Shown here: positions 54,958-63,903 of the stretch, piece by piece | Layout of the letters: each line of letters starts with the position of its first letter | Numbering within the stretch: position 1 is the first letter of the stretch | From: Verrucomicrobiota bacterium | Lineage (GTDB): Bacteria > Verrucomicrobiota > Verrucomicrobiia > Opitutales > Opitutaceae | Direction of reading: 5' to 3' | DNA length: 64,000 nucleotides | Assembly (NCBI GenBank): GCA_023428905.1 | Contig: JAEYWP010000021.1 | Coordinates: 1-64,000, forward strand | The notes under the pieces: model-generated | What the model saw: only the letters and a program-made list of their open reading frames with translations | Database searches by the model: none | Told to the model about the DNA's origin: nothing | Program-made: the position numbers and the translations under genes

Positions 54958-55191
54958 TTAAGGGGCATGTCTTGACTCTTGACAGTATTTCCAGCTGCCG
55001 GCTCTGCCGGTAGAGGTGGCGGTGGCTTACGCCGCAGTGCCCCGGTTTCCACCAGCACCGGCGTTCTTGTGCAGGGTTCGTGCGCTTGCGCAGGGTTCGT
55101 GCGCTTGCGCAGTCGCCTTTGCCGGCCCGGGTGCACGGTGCGTGCGTCTAGGCGACTCGATTTTGTCAAGAGTCGAGACGTGACCCCTTTA
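54958..55191. mobile_element. MITE-like element B (234 bp)
   Basis: Bounded by R9 (54958-54985, plus; one T deleted in GGGGCATGT) and R10 (55163-55191, minus). The interior is homologous to A along its full length, but B carries an extra copy of a 19-bp unit GCAGGGTTCGTGCGCTTGC at 55071-55108. Its right TTA supplies the stop codon of the GH65-like gene. Between A and B lies TTAGGGGGAGGGGGC, nearly identical to the sequence right of B. Confidence 0.85.
55071..55108. repeat. 19-bp direct duplication inside element B
   Basis: Two adjacent copies of GCAGGGTTCGTGCGCTTGC, period 19. Element A has a single diverged equivalent, so the duplication is recent and specific to B. Confidence 0.85.
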
Positions 55192-57588
55192 GGGGAGGGG
55201 GCGCCAGCCTTCGGCGCGGATGGTCCAGCGGCCGTCCTTGGGGAAACCCGGGTGGAGCTCTTCGCAGCCGTCCCAGCCGGCGACCATCAGGGCCACGGTG
55301 GCGAGGAAGGCGCCGTTGGCGGGCAGATAAGCGGCGATCTCGGGGCGGGCTCCCGGCGCGGGGTCGGATACGGCAGCGGTCGTCACCGTCTGTTCCGAGC
55401 CTGTGCCGGCGGCAGGGGCCGCGCCGGCGGCGACGTCGCTGCGCTGGGGACAATGTCCGTTCGGAAGGTAACGATTGTTCGGACCGTCGCGGAGGAGGAT
55501 CTCCACAGCCTGCTCAGGTCGGCCGAGGCGCGTCGCGGTCATCGCGATCATGGGATAATCCCAGCCCCAAATCTTGGTCTCCCAGTCCCACTGGTCGAGC
55601 ACGGCGTCGAGCGTGCGTTCCATGGTCGCGCGGTCCACCGCTGCCGTGTAGGGAAGAAAGCCATACGCCATCAGCATCTGTGGGTGGTCGTGCCGTGAGG
55701 CGAGGGTGCGCCAGGTGTCGGGATGCGACTCCAGAGCGACATAGCGCCCTCCATCGGTCGGCAGGGGAGTCAGACGCCGGATAATGTCATCCCAGTGCGT
55801 TTCGCGCGCCAGCCCGCGCCGTTCGCGCCAGGTCTGCGCGACCTCCAGCGCCCAGCGCCAGTAGGCCAGTTCGAAGCCCGGGTTCTGGCTCGTTGCCGGG
55901 TCATGGATTTCCTGGGCGATCCAAAGCGGTGGACCCAGGACATAGCGGTCCCGAGCCGGGTCGAGCCAGAGCATCGAGGCGAGGCCGGCCGCGGTGTCGT
56001 CGACCAGTTCCGCCCAGGCGTCCAGCACGGCCTTCCTCTCGCGCCCGTGTTCCTGTTTGTCCGGGTCAGGCGTTCCCGGGACGCGTCGGTGACGCGACGC
56101 CTCGCGGAAGAGCAGTTCCGCGAGGTAGAGGGTGTGTGGCTGATTCCAGACGATGAAGGGATTGCCGCCGGGGCTTTCGCGCAGATCGGGGCCGACCATC
56201 TTGGCCCAACGCGCGCCGCGGAGGCCGCGCTCCTGGGCGAGGGCGCGCGCGGCGGGTAGCTGGGCGCGGTACCAGGCGAGGTTTCGCTCCAGCAGGTCGG
56301 GGCGCCCCGCCAGCGCAAAGTGGGCGGTGTGCCACCAGATCATCTCCGTGTGGTGTTTCCCGTACCAGGTGTTGCAGGTCAGGCCGCTCTCCTGCGGAGG
56401 CACCTCCCCCGCCGACTGGATTGCGAGGAGGTAATGGGACAACACCACCCGCCGCTCGATGAGGGCGGCCCTGGGATCGGTACTACCCGACAGGTCCAGC
56501 GCCGCCACGCGCCTCCAGTGCCCCCGCCAGTGTGTCGCGGCCGCGCTGCGAATGGCGGCGGGGGTCAACGGCGGCCTGGCTCGCTCAACCGTCTCCGGTG
56601 AGACCGTATCGGCCGCAGGCATGTGAGAGAACGGCTCGCCCGCCGCGGTCGCGGGACCTGCCGCCGGGCCGAAGCGAAGGCTCAAGCTAAGGGTGTCCCC
56701 GTGACCGGTGATCCGGAAGATGTGCGCCTCTCCCCCGGGCTCGATCGGCCGTGACGACTCCACCTCGTAGGTGAGGGATCCCACCTCGCGCCTCAGCGTA
56801 TGCGGCGTGACGATACGACTGAGATGGGCACCGGGCTCGGACCAATCGAAGGCCGGCGTATTCTTGACCGCGGGATCGTGACCACGCGGGAAGGCGAGGC
56901 GGACTCCAAGCTCGCCGCTGGCGACGAGGGCGGAGTGGATTTCAATCGCGAGGGTGTCTGACGACGGATCGCAGGCGGTGAGCACTTCGACCTGCACACC
57001 GCGCAGGCGGTAATGGCTGGTGATGACCCCGCTCCACAGGTCCAGGGATTGCTGGAGGTCGGTGACATCGCCCGGCACGAAGGCGGACCCGTCCGGTTTG
57101 ATCCAGTCGAGCCCCACGACCCCGAGCGGGTGCAGCCGCGGGTTGCGCCGGAGCCACTGGCCTGCAGGAGTGGCGGCGTTGCTGGGGTAAGCCTGTGCGC
57201 GGCCGTCGGGATGGCGGTAGGTGCGATAGGTATCTGAAAGCTGATACCCGTGGGGGTTGTCGTCCCGGACCCACGCCCACCGGGCCAGGGTCTCGAGGGG
57301 AAACCCCGCGCGGTACGCCTCAACGGCAAACGTCTGCAGTCCGGTGGGGTCGACGGTGAAAGCGAAGCCCCCGTTGCCCACGGAGAGAGGAGAGCGCAGT
57401 TCGGTGGCGGAGAGATGTGGCGCGCGATGGCCCGGGGAGTGGCGCTGCACCCAGGCGCGGCGGTCGATGGTCCCGGCGGCGGGGACGTTTCCGGCGTGCA
57501 TGCGCCCCGCGATGCCACAGAGGAGGGCGAGGGCGCAAAAGGTCGTACGCAGGCGCCGGGCGGGGCGGGGAGAATGCGGGCGGGGCAT
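55189..57588 (-). CDS. GH65-like (alpha/alpha)6-barrel glycoside hydrolase
   Basis: 799 aa. The ATG at 57588 gives a basic lead then LRTTFCALALLCGIAGRMHAG, a signal peptide. An N-terminal beta-sandwich (LRSPLSVGNGGFAFTVDPTGLQTF, TYEVESSRPIEPGGEAHIF) precedes the barrel, which begins GLTCNTWYGKHHTEMIWWHTAHFALAGRPDLLERNLAWYR, similar to GH65 and PGGHG-type enzymes. WNQPHTLYLAELLFR, DDTAAGLASMLWLDPA and WDWETKIWGWDYPMIAMTA are further barrel landmarks. Exact family (GH65 or a related uncharacterised one) is uncertain. It is downstream of the MFS gene with a 5-bp gap. The TAA stop is contributed by element B. Confidence 0.75.
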   Translation of the reverse strand: MPRPHSPRPARRLRTTFCALALLCGIAGRMHAGNVPAAGTIDRRAWVQRHSPGHRAPHLSATELRSPLSVGNGGFAFTVDPTGLQTFAVEAYRAGFPLETLARWAWVRDDNPHGYQLSDTYRTYRHPDGRAQAYPSNAATPAGQWLRRNPRLHPLGVVGLDWIKPDGSAFVPGDVTDLQQSLDLWSGVITSHYRLRGVQVEVLTACDPSSDTLAIEIHSALVASGELGVRLAFPRGHDPAVKNTPAFDWSEPGAHLSRIVTPHTLRREVGSLTYEVESSRPIEPGGEAHIFRITGHGDTLSLSLRFGPAAGPATAAGEPFSHMPAADTVSPETVERARPPLTPAAIRSAAATHWRGHWRRVAALDLSGSTDPRAALIERRVVLSHYLLAIQSAGEVPPQESGLTCNTWYGKHHTEMIWWHTAHFALAGRPDLLERNLAWYRAQLPAARALAQERGLRGARWAKMVGPDLRESPGGNPFIVWNQPHTLYLAELLFREASRHRRVPGTPDPDKQEHGRERKAVLDAWAELVDDTAAGLASMLWLDPARDRYVLGPPLWIAQEIHDPATSQNPGFELAYWRWALEVAQTWRERRGLARETHWDDIIRRLTPLPTDGGRYVALESHPDTWRTLASRHDHPQMLMAYGFLPYTAAVDRATMERTLDAVLDQWDWETKIWGWDYPMIAMTATRLGRPEQAVEILLRDGPNNRYLPNGHCPQRSDVAAGAAPAAGTGSEQTVTTAAVSDPAPGARPEIAAYLPANGAFLATVALMVAGWDGCEELHPGFPKDGRWTIRAEGWRPLP

Positions 57589-57593
57589 GGCGG

Positions 57594-59045
57594 TCAGAGG
57601 GGGGCGACGTAGCCCGTCGGCCCTCCGTGCGCCTGCCAATGCTTTTTGATGCGCGACAGTCCGAACCAGGCGGCGGCGTAGAGCAGCCCCATCATCACGT
57701 TGACCAGGCGGTAGGGACCGAAGTTGACGTCGCCCACGCCGGGCAGGGCGACGGTGTGTTCCCAGCCATTGAGGGCGTCGAGGATCCAGCCGGCCCCGGG
57801 GCTGATGAGTGCGGCGATCAGGATCGACTGCACGATGGTGTTGGCGCCGGCCAGCTGACTGTAGCGCTGCGGGTGGAAGATTTCCTGGGCGAGCTTCAGC
57901 TGCGCCAGCATCACGATCCAGAACGCCACCCCGGTGACCATGGAGGAGACAAAGAAGGTCCTTGGGCCGACCACGAAAACGAAGGAGAGCAGGTAGCCTG
58001 CGGTGATGAGGATGAGGCCGAGCCGGAGGACGTAGAGAGCACCGCGGGTGTCGACGAGTTTTCCCACCGGATAGGCGATCACCAGCCAGACGAGTGAGGG
58101 CCAGGAGAGCATCTGGCCGACCTCGGTCAGGCTCATGCCCAGCTCGTATTGGGGGAAAAAGATGAGAAAACCGGAGAGTCCCAGCAGCGCGCCATAGAGG
58201 CAGACGCGCACGAAGTAGACCCAGAGGTAGATCGGGTGGCGGTAGGATTCGGCCACGAACGTCCTCACTGCGCGGGCAAACCGGGTCCAGCGGGAGTCGG
58301 AACGGGCGGCGGGCACCGCGTCCTCCACCGGAGGATACGTGCCCTCCCGCACGAAATAGCAGATGGCGCCGAAGCCGACCAGGTTGAGGACAGCGACTCC
58401 GATGAAGATCGGCTTGCTGTGGGTATCCGCGTGTCCAAGCAGCCAATACGTGATGATGAAGGTGCCGGCGGCGCCGAAGAGGCGGAAGAGGGCGAGGAAC
58501 CGGCCCATGTGCGTGTCCGGCACGACGTCCCGCAAAAGTCCGAAGAAGGTGACGTTGACCACGGTCTGGACCGCCCGGTAGGCGATCACCAGGACGGCGA
58601 AAACCAGGATGACGGGGTGGACGGGGAGGGACTGGATCCAGGCACCGAGTCCGTCGGAGGCGACCAGCCAGTTGGCAAATTCCGGGGCGAAGGGGGTGAT
58701 CGCGAGGAAGAGGCTGGCGAAGGGTGTTGCGAGGAAGAGGAGGGGGATGCGCCGGCCCCAGCGGGTGCGCAGCCGGTCGGAGTAGTACCCCAGCGGCGGC
58801 ATGATCAGCAGCTGGAGGATGGCGTTGAAGGAGCCCACGATCACGCCGATCTCCTTGTCCGAGGCGCCGTGCATCTTCAGGAGCACCGGCAGCACCTTCG
58901 GCTCCAGCATGTCGATCAGGGTGAAGACGATTTCACCGGCGAGGAGCCAGGCAAAGACGGCGCGCAGGCCGCCGGCAGTGTAGGTCAGCGAGCCGGCACG
59001 GTAAAGCGCCGCCGGTGCCGCGGTCGTACTCGGGGCAGGTGTCAT
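57594..59045 (-). CDS. MFS sugar transporter (GPH/SLC45-like)
   Basis: 483 aa inner-membrane carrier. The ATG at 59045 starts MTPAPSTTAAPAALYRAGSLTYTAGG. About 12 helices; signature SDRLRTRWGRRIPLLFLATPF after helix 2, as in GPH-type and SLC45 sugar carriers, and repeated acidic/basic pairs. It ends 5 bp before the GH65-like gene, so these form an operon. It probably imports mono- or disaccharides released by the GH28/GH65-like enzymes; cation coupling is inferred from family. Confidence 0.9.
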   Translation of the reverse strand: MTPAPSTTAAPAALYRAGSLTYTAGGLRAVFAWLLAGEIVFTLIDMLEPKVLPVLLKMHGASDKEIGVIVGSFNAILQLLIMPPLGYYSDRLRTRWGRRIPLLFLATPFASLFLAITPFAPEFANWLVASDGLGAWIQSLPVHPVILVFAVLVIAYRAVQTVVNVTFFGLLRDVVPDTHMGRFLALFRLFGAAGTFIITYWLLGHADTHSKPIFIGVAVLNLVGFGAICYFVREGTYPPVEDAVPAARSDSRWTRFARAVRTFVAESYRHPIYLWVYFVRVCLYGALLGLSGFLIFFPQYELGMSLTEVGQMLSWPSLVWLVIAYPVGKLVDTRGALYVLRLGLILITAGYLLSFVFVVGPRTFFVSSMVTGVAFWIVMLAQLKLAQEIFHPQRYSQLAGANTIVQSILIAALISPGAGWILDALNGWEHTVALPGVGDVNFGPYRLVNVMMGLLYAAAWFGLSRIKKHWQAHGGPTGYVAPL

Positions 59046-59349
59046 GGTTCGGGGGTTGGGGCCTGACGGGCCGGAAATTCGCGGTTCCGGGCGGCGAGAC
59101 CGAGCCAATTCCTGCTTTCCGCGTAAAGTGGCGGGCAGGAACCCACGGCTACCTCGGGGGAACGTGCGCAGGGGAAGCGCGCCTGTCGGGATGTGGGCGG
59201 CCCGCCCTCACACCGCGTGCCGTGGGGGGCAGGCAGGCCACGCCCGCCGTGCGACGCACGCGGGTGACCACGGATGCGCACGGAGGGACACGGATACCAG
59301 ACAGGGAAACGAAAGACCCTCGGGCCTGGCGATGAGCCCAGCCGCCGGC
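59046..59349. other. Intergenic, decamer repeat only
   Basis: About 300 bp between tandem genes. Contains three contiguous decamers of form CACGGANNNN at 59269-59298. Otherwise nothing recognised. Confidence 0.55.
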
Positions 59350-62043
59350 CTAGGGCAGCACGTAAACCTCCAAAACGACGATGCCCGTGGTGCGATTCTT
59401 GCCGGATACGTTGAGGGTGAAGCCGCCTTCGGGGAGGCGGATGATCATGGCGGAATCGGTGCTGCCGAAGGGCAGGGCGGGGGTGGCGCCCACCCGTTCG
59501 GTGGCAGCCGCGATCTCCGCCGCGTCGCCCGCGCTGCCCCAGTTGTCGTTTGTGGCCAGCGCGGTCTGTCCGGAATAGATGGTCAGGACAGGGTCCTTGA
59601 GAGGGTCCGTGATGCCCCGGCTCGCCAGGGGCGGTCCCACGGCGCGCACAAGGAGACGCGCGGTGCCGCCTCCGCGGAGGACCACCCCGGAGATCAGGAC
59701 GTTGGCGTCGGTACCGACCTGGGCGCGGGTCGAGAGATTGACCAGGCTCGAACTGCGGTCGTCCGGGTTGGCATCAAAGGCCTCGACCAGCACCACACCG
59801 GTGCCGCCGGCGAGATCCTGCGTCAGGGCGGTGCCTCCTCCCGTGGTGAAGGCCAGGGCGGCGTCTTTGCTTCCGGGCGCAAGGGCGTCGGCTCCGAGGG
59901 TCTTCATCTCGTCCGTCAGGCTGGCGGGCCAATCGTCATTCGACTCGGTGGTGGCGCCGCTGATGTAGGTGAGTTGTGGATTTGTCATCCAGCCGGGCAC
60001 GTCATGCTTGGCGAGGCCAGGGCCGACGGCGCGCACGAGCAGGCGCCGTTGTGCATTGGGCGGGCAAACAAAGCCGACAATCATCTGACGCTCATCGCGG
60101 CCGCCCATACCGCGCGAAGCCATGTTAATGGGCCGGATGTCGCCGCCGGGCAGGGTGCTCATGAGGTTGACGATCCGGCTCTCGGCGATCGCGCCGTCCT
60201 TGACCGCGTCCACCACCACGGAGGTGTGGTCCGCTCCCGCGTGCACGCCGGAGATCGCGCCGGTCGCGGGGTTGAGGGTGGCCCAGGCGGGGAGCCCGGT
60301 GGCGCGGTAGGTGACCTGTCCTGACACAGTGAATACCGGTTGGAAGATGGTGGAGGTGCCGCGGACGAACGGGGCCCAGTCGTATGCCGGGGTGGGGCGT
60401 TCAAAACCCACCAGGCCGGCGAGGGCGTAGGCGAGGGCGCCGTTCCAGTTGATGGCGATCTCGTTTTGTTCGTAGTCGCTCTGCACGTCCTTCCAGCTGC
60501 GCCCATTGGGGTGGCCGCCGCCCACGAGGTAACCCGGCCAGGCGGGTTCGCCGCGCCGGTCGTGCGGATGTTCGGGAGGCTGATGGCCCAGCCCGGTGAC
60601 GTAGGAGCGGTTGTGATAATTGCGGCCGAGCAGGTAGCCGATCGTCTCCTCAGCGGCGGCGCGGTAACGCGCGTCGGGCTGGAGGCGATTGGCGAGGTGC
60701 AGGAGGTAGGTCTGGCCGGCGACAGAGCCGTTGACGCCCCACCACCAATTGGTCCCGCCCATGCCGCGGCCGTAGGCGTGGGTTTCGACTGTCTGGACGA
60801 TGGAGCCGGCCTGGGCGAAGAGATTGGTACGCAGGCGCTGAAGGAGAGCGGTGTTGCGGGCTGCGGACGGCGTTTCCAGGTAGGTGCCGAGGGCGAGGTC
60901 GAGCACGTCGCTCCACCCGGGTCCGATGTTGGAGAAGCTGCGATCGGCGGCGCCCGTCTCGAAGAATTGAAGGAATTTCGCCTCGCCGGTGGTGGCGTGG
61001 AGTTCGGCCGCGGCCCAGAGGCGGTGAACGGCGTCGTTGGTGACATAGCCGCCGGTGTCGAAGCCCGTCTGGTTGGAATCGACGTTCGTGGGGTTCGCCT
61101 CGAGCGCACCCCAGGCAAGTCGGGCGGCCGCGAGGCAGCGGTCGGCGAACGCGGCGTCGTACCCGCGGAAGTGCCGGGCGCCCAAAGCCATCATGGCGGC
61201 GAAGTCGGCGGTCGCAGCGGTGCTCCACGGGACAAAGTAGCGGAGGCTTGGGTCTTTCTCCGGAACGCCCCAGTAGTCAAAATTGCGGGCGCTCAACTTG
61301 TGGTACACGCGGCCATCGGCCACCTGCATTTTGAAAAGCCATTCCAGTTCCCAGCGGATTTCGTCGAGCAGGTCCGGCGTGGCGTTGCCGCTTTCCGGCA
61401 GATCGAGGGGGAGGACTGCGATCTGGGAGCCGAAGTGTTCCCAGGCCTTGAAAAGCAGCCCGACGGTCACGCCGGCGTTGACGACGTATTTGTTGTAATC
61501 GCCCGCGTCGTGCCAGCCCCCTGTGCCATCGGCCTTGGCGCTGCCGCCGCCCACATAATCCAGCCAGCCATCGTCGAGGTGGCAGGCGGCGTGGCTGAAG
61601 ACGCGGCCCTGCCAGTTGCCGCTGACGGCGGTGCCGCAACGCCAAAGGTAGAAAGCGCGGACGCTGGCGCGGTAGGCTTCGTTGAAGACCGCCTCGCGGA
61701 TGGAGAAGGGGGCGGAGCGCCCGACCCCGGGGATGTCGAGCTGGTAGTCACCCGGCGTTTCCAGGGCGGTGAAGCGCGCGATTTGGACCGATTCGTCCGT
61801 ATCCGCCACCGCGGTACGTATGGCGGCGCCTAGGTCCCCTTCGAGAACGACCGCATCATCGGAGACACGGAGCACGCGGAAGCGCGTGGCGGTCGCGGCG
61901 ATTGTCGCCTCCTTGGAGGCGCGGGGAGTGAAGCCGATGGAGTTGAGGCGAACGCGCGTATCGACCGGTCCGACCGCGGCAAACGCGGAGGGGAGCGGCG
62001 AAAGCGCGAGCAGCCCGGCTAGAAGCGGGAGCAGGCAACGCAT
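59350..62043 (-). CDS. GH9 cellulase with two C-terminal surface modules
   Basis: 897 aa endoglucanase-like enzyme expected to cut beta-1,4-glucan. Signal peptide MRCLLPLLAGLLALSPLPSAFAA. CelD_N/Ig-like domain at about 25-115 (VRLNSIGFTPRASKEATI), GH9 barrel at about 120-545 with nucleophilic-water Asp in GGWHDAGDYNKYVVNAG (about 178/181) and acid Glu in QNEIAINWNGALAYALAG (about 526). A small putative-Ig domain (YRATGLPAWATLNPATGAISG) and two modules from about 637 and 765 follow (INMASRG, VNLSTRA, each with RLLVRAVGP, SNDDW/TNDNW and ending VEVY), like the CAP-like protein at 4126. It is separated from the MFS gene by 300 bp. Confidence 0.93.
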   Translation of the reverse strand: MRCLLPLLAGLLALSPLPSAFAAVGPVDTRVRLNSIGFTPRASKEATIAATATRFRVLRVSDDAVVLEGDLGAAIRTAVADTDESVQIARFTALETPGDYQLDIPGVGRSAPFSIREAVFNEAYRASVRAFYLWRCGTAVSGNWQGRVFSHAACHLDDGWLDYVGGGSAKADGTGGWHDAGDYNKYVVNAGVTVGLLFKAWEHFGSQIAVLPLDLPESGNATPDLLDEIRWELEWLFKMQVADGRVYHKLSARNFDYWGVPEKDPSLRYFVPWSTAATADFAAMMALGARHFRGYDAAFADRCLAAARLAWGALEANPTNVDSNQTGFDTGGYVTNDAVHRLWAAAELHATTGEAKFLQFFETGAADRSFSNIGPGWSDVLDLALGTYLETPSAARNTALLQRLRTNLFAQAGSIVQTVETHAYGRGMGGTNWWWGVNGSVAGQTYLLHLANRLQPDARYRAAAEETIGYLLGRNYHNRSYVTGLGHQPPEHPHDRRGEPAWPGYLVGGGHPNGRSWKDVQSDYEQNEIAINWNGALAYALAGLVGFERPTPAYDWAPFVRGTSTIFQPVFTVSGQVTYRATGLPAWATLNPATGAISGVHAGADHTSVVVDAVKDGAIAESRIVNLMSTLPGGDIRPINMASRGMGGRDERQMIVGFVCPPNAQRRLLVRAVGPGLAKHDVPGWMTNPQLTYISGATTESNDDWPASLTDEMKTLGADALAPGSKDAALAFTTGGGTALTQDLAGGTGVVLVEAFDANPDDRSSSLVNLSTRAQVGTDANVLISGVVLRGGGTARLLVRAVGPPLASRGITDPLKDPVLTIYSGQTALATNDNWGSAGDAAEIAAATERVGATPALPFGSTDSAMIIRLPEGGFTLNVSGKNRTTGIVVLEVYVLP

Positions 62044-62271
62044 GGGTGGGTAGGGTATCGGGAGAGCTGGACGCTCGGGGCGGGAAACCGGCGCCAGTCC
62101 ATGCGATCCGCCTGGGCTTGGAAAGCCGGAAGCGCAGCCGGCTGACGCTGCAAGCGAGCAGGCGCTGGGCCTTGGCGTTTTTCGTCCTACCCTTCCGGAT
62201 GGGATTCCCCGCGAAGTGCGCGAAGGAGGGGAAGGGGGAGACGAAGAGGGAAGGGAGACCGGTTGGCGGGC

Positions 62272-63903
62272 TTAGGGCGGTGTGAGCAGTTGAGGGGCGA
62301 GACCGAATTCCTGCGTCGCGTGATCGCGGAGCCAGCCGATAAAACCGGCGCGATCGCGGCCGAAGAGTTCCGGGAAGGCGCGACGCACGTCGGGACGCAA
62401 TCGATACACGTGAGACCCCAGCCGCGTGATGCGGTAGGCCGAGTCGGGATGTGGCTCGGCGCGAACGGCGGAGTGAAGCCAGCGATAGAAGGAGGATGGC
62501 CCGGTTGAGGATGCCCCCGTCCATTGGTCTGCGATCACCTGCGGCGCTGAATAATACAAGCCGGTGAGAACGGGGGCGAAGGGGACCCTGTTGTCGAAGC
62601 GACCCACGCCATCGAAAGGGAAGATCTGGTCTGGCCCCCGTGCGGCGGTCCACCCCCGGCCGTAGAGCGCCATGCCGAAGGCCGGGTGCAACTGATGGTC
62701 CTCCAGCCCGTGTCGCAGGAACCACTCCGCAAAAGCCCGGACCTGCGCTCCTAACGCATCGGGAAGCGCGGCCTGCACGTCTTCGCGCCGCTCCCACACC
62801 AAGCGCGCGAGGCGGGTGAGCCCGAGCCGGTCCGGCCCGCTGATGTCCTGGCGCTCCACCGCGTTGAGCCAATCGTAAAACGTGCCGGGCCCGGTCGCAG
62901 CAGATTCGGGCCATTGGTCGGCCTGACGCGCGGGTTGTTCAAAGTAGAGTTCGCGCAGCAGCGGGGCGACGGGCACGCCATTTGTGAACGTGGACGCCCC
63001 TCGGAAGGGGTTGCGGAGGCGCGCGGGCTCGATTCTCCGCACGTTTGATGGAGCGACCGGATCGAGCGTGTAGCCCAGAAGGGCGGTCTGCTCAGGCAAC
63101 GGGGGTTCACGGCGCAGCACGCGTTGCAAGGCATCGGGCAGATCGGCAACCCAGGAGCCCGTGCCGCCCTTGCGGAAGAACTCCTGATGCACGGAGGCGG
63201 CGCGCCGCAGTTCACCCAACTCCGATTCCGCGAGCGCCTGCCGGATCCGGCTCGCGGGCGTGGGCAGGATGAGCCGACAGAGCGCGCCGAGCGTATCGAC
63301 CGGCCGCTGGCACAGGTCCTCGTATCGGATCACGACGGAGCGGCGTGACTGCATCCACGCGAGCGAAAGGTGGAGATGCTCGCGAAAGCCCGCTCTCAGG
63401 AATGCCTCTGCCCGCGGGCCGAAGCGGCCGCTGTCGGCCTGCATATAACCGGGATCCCGTGGATCGTCGCTGGGCTCGCTGACGTTTTGGGCGTGGTGGA
63501 AGAGGGAGACAAAGACGTCGCCCGGGTGGCGGATGGTCGTGACAAACACAATCCCGCGCCGCTCGCCCTCCGCCAGGAGCTCAGGGGTAGGTAGGAAGTG
63601 TTGATGAGCGACCCAGCGGTCCCCGAGACGGTCCCAGTCGACGTCCTCTACCGCCGTCGGCAGGTCGCGGGCGGGCAAACGGTAGGCACGCGCCAGCAGG
63701 TGTTTCAGCCAGGTGTTGCCGGTCTTGGGAGTGCTTACCACCAACACCTTGAGCGATTCGGCGGACCGGCAGGGCAGCGGAGAGTGATCCTCCATCAGCT
63801 GCCAATCCGGCACCGGGCGAGCCGCCGCTGGGCGCGGCGCGGCCAAGCCCTCATAAAGGCCGTAGGAAGGAGTGGATGAAACGTGCACCTCGTCGCCCTG
63901 CAT
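62272..63903 (-). CDS. Sulfotransferase with two C-terminal tandem repeats
   Basis: 543 aa. The ATG at 63903 begins MQGDEVHVSSTPSYG; a TTG at 63969 would extend it, with less support. N-terminal PAPS-dependent sulfotransferase fold: 5'-PSB loop STPKTGNTWLKHLL at about 55, TTIRHPGDVFVSLFHHAQN with the 3'-PB Arg/Ser, and RYEDLC. The usual family ends near residue 270; here two related segments of about 110-130 aa follow, from about 295 and 428, each with F-x-N-(G/R)-VP-x-AP-(L/V)-L, ADQW, TGP-x-(T/S)FY-x-WL and an RxDVxxAxP...G...F..W(F/L) tail. This suggests a processing or glycan-recognition module. No neighbouring gene gives the acceptor. Confidence 0.85.
   Translation of the reverse strand: MQGDEVHVSSTPSYGLYEGLAAPRPAAARPVPDWQLMEDHSPLPCRSAESLKVLVVSTPKTGNTWLKHLLARAYRLPARDLPTAVEDVDWDRLGDRWVAHQHFLPTPELLAEGERRGIVFVTTIRHPGDVFVSLFHHAQNVSEPSDDPRDPGYMQADSGRFGPRAEAFLRAGFREHLHLSLAWMQSRRSVVIRYEDLCQRPVDTLGALCRLILPTPASRIRQALAESELGELRRAASVHQEFFRKGGTGSWVADLPDALQRVLRREPPLPEQTALLGYTLDPVAPSNVRRIEPARLRNPFRGASTFTNGVPVAPLLRELYFEQPARQADQWPESAATGPGTFYDWLNAVERQDISGPDRLGLTRLARLVWERREDVQAALPDALGAQVRAFAEWFLRHGLEDHQLHPAFGMALYGRGWTAARGPDQIFPFDGVGRFDNRVPFAPVLTGLYYSAPQVIADQWTGASSTGPSSFYRWLHSAVRAEPHPDSAYRITRLGSHVYRLRPDVRRAFPELFGRDRAGFIGWLRDHATQEFGLAPQLLTPP

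Larger units (their letters stand above)
54662..55188. other. Intergenic: terminator and two mobile-like elements
   Basis: About 530 bp between the convergent GH28-like and GH65-like genes. It holds the GH28 terminator and two tandem inverted-repeat elements (A and B); no gene is present. Confidence 0.85.
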
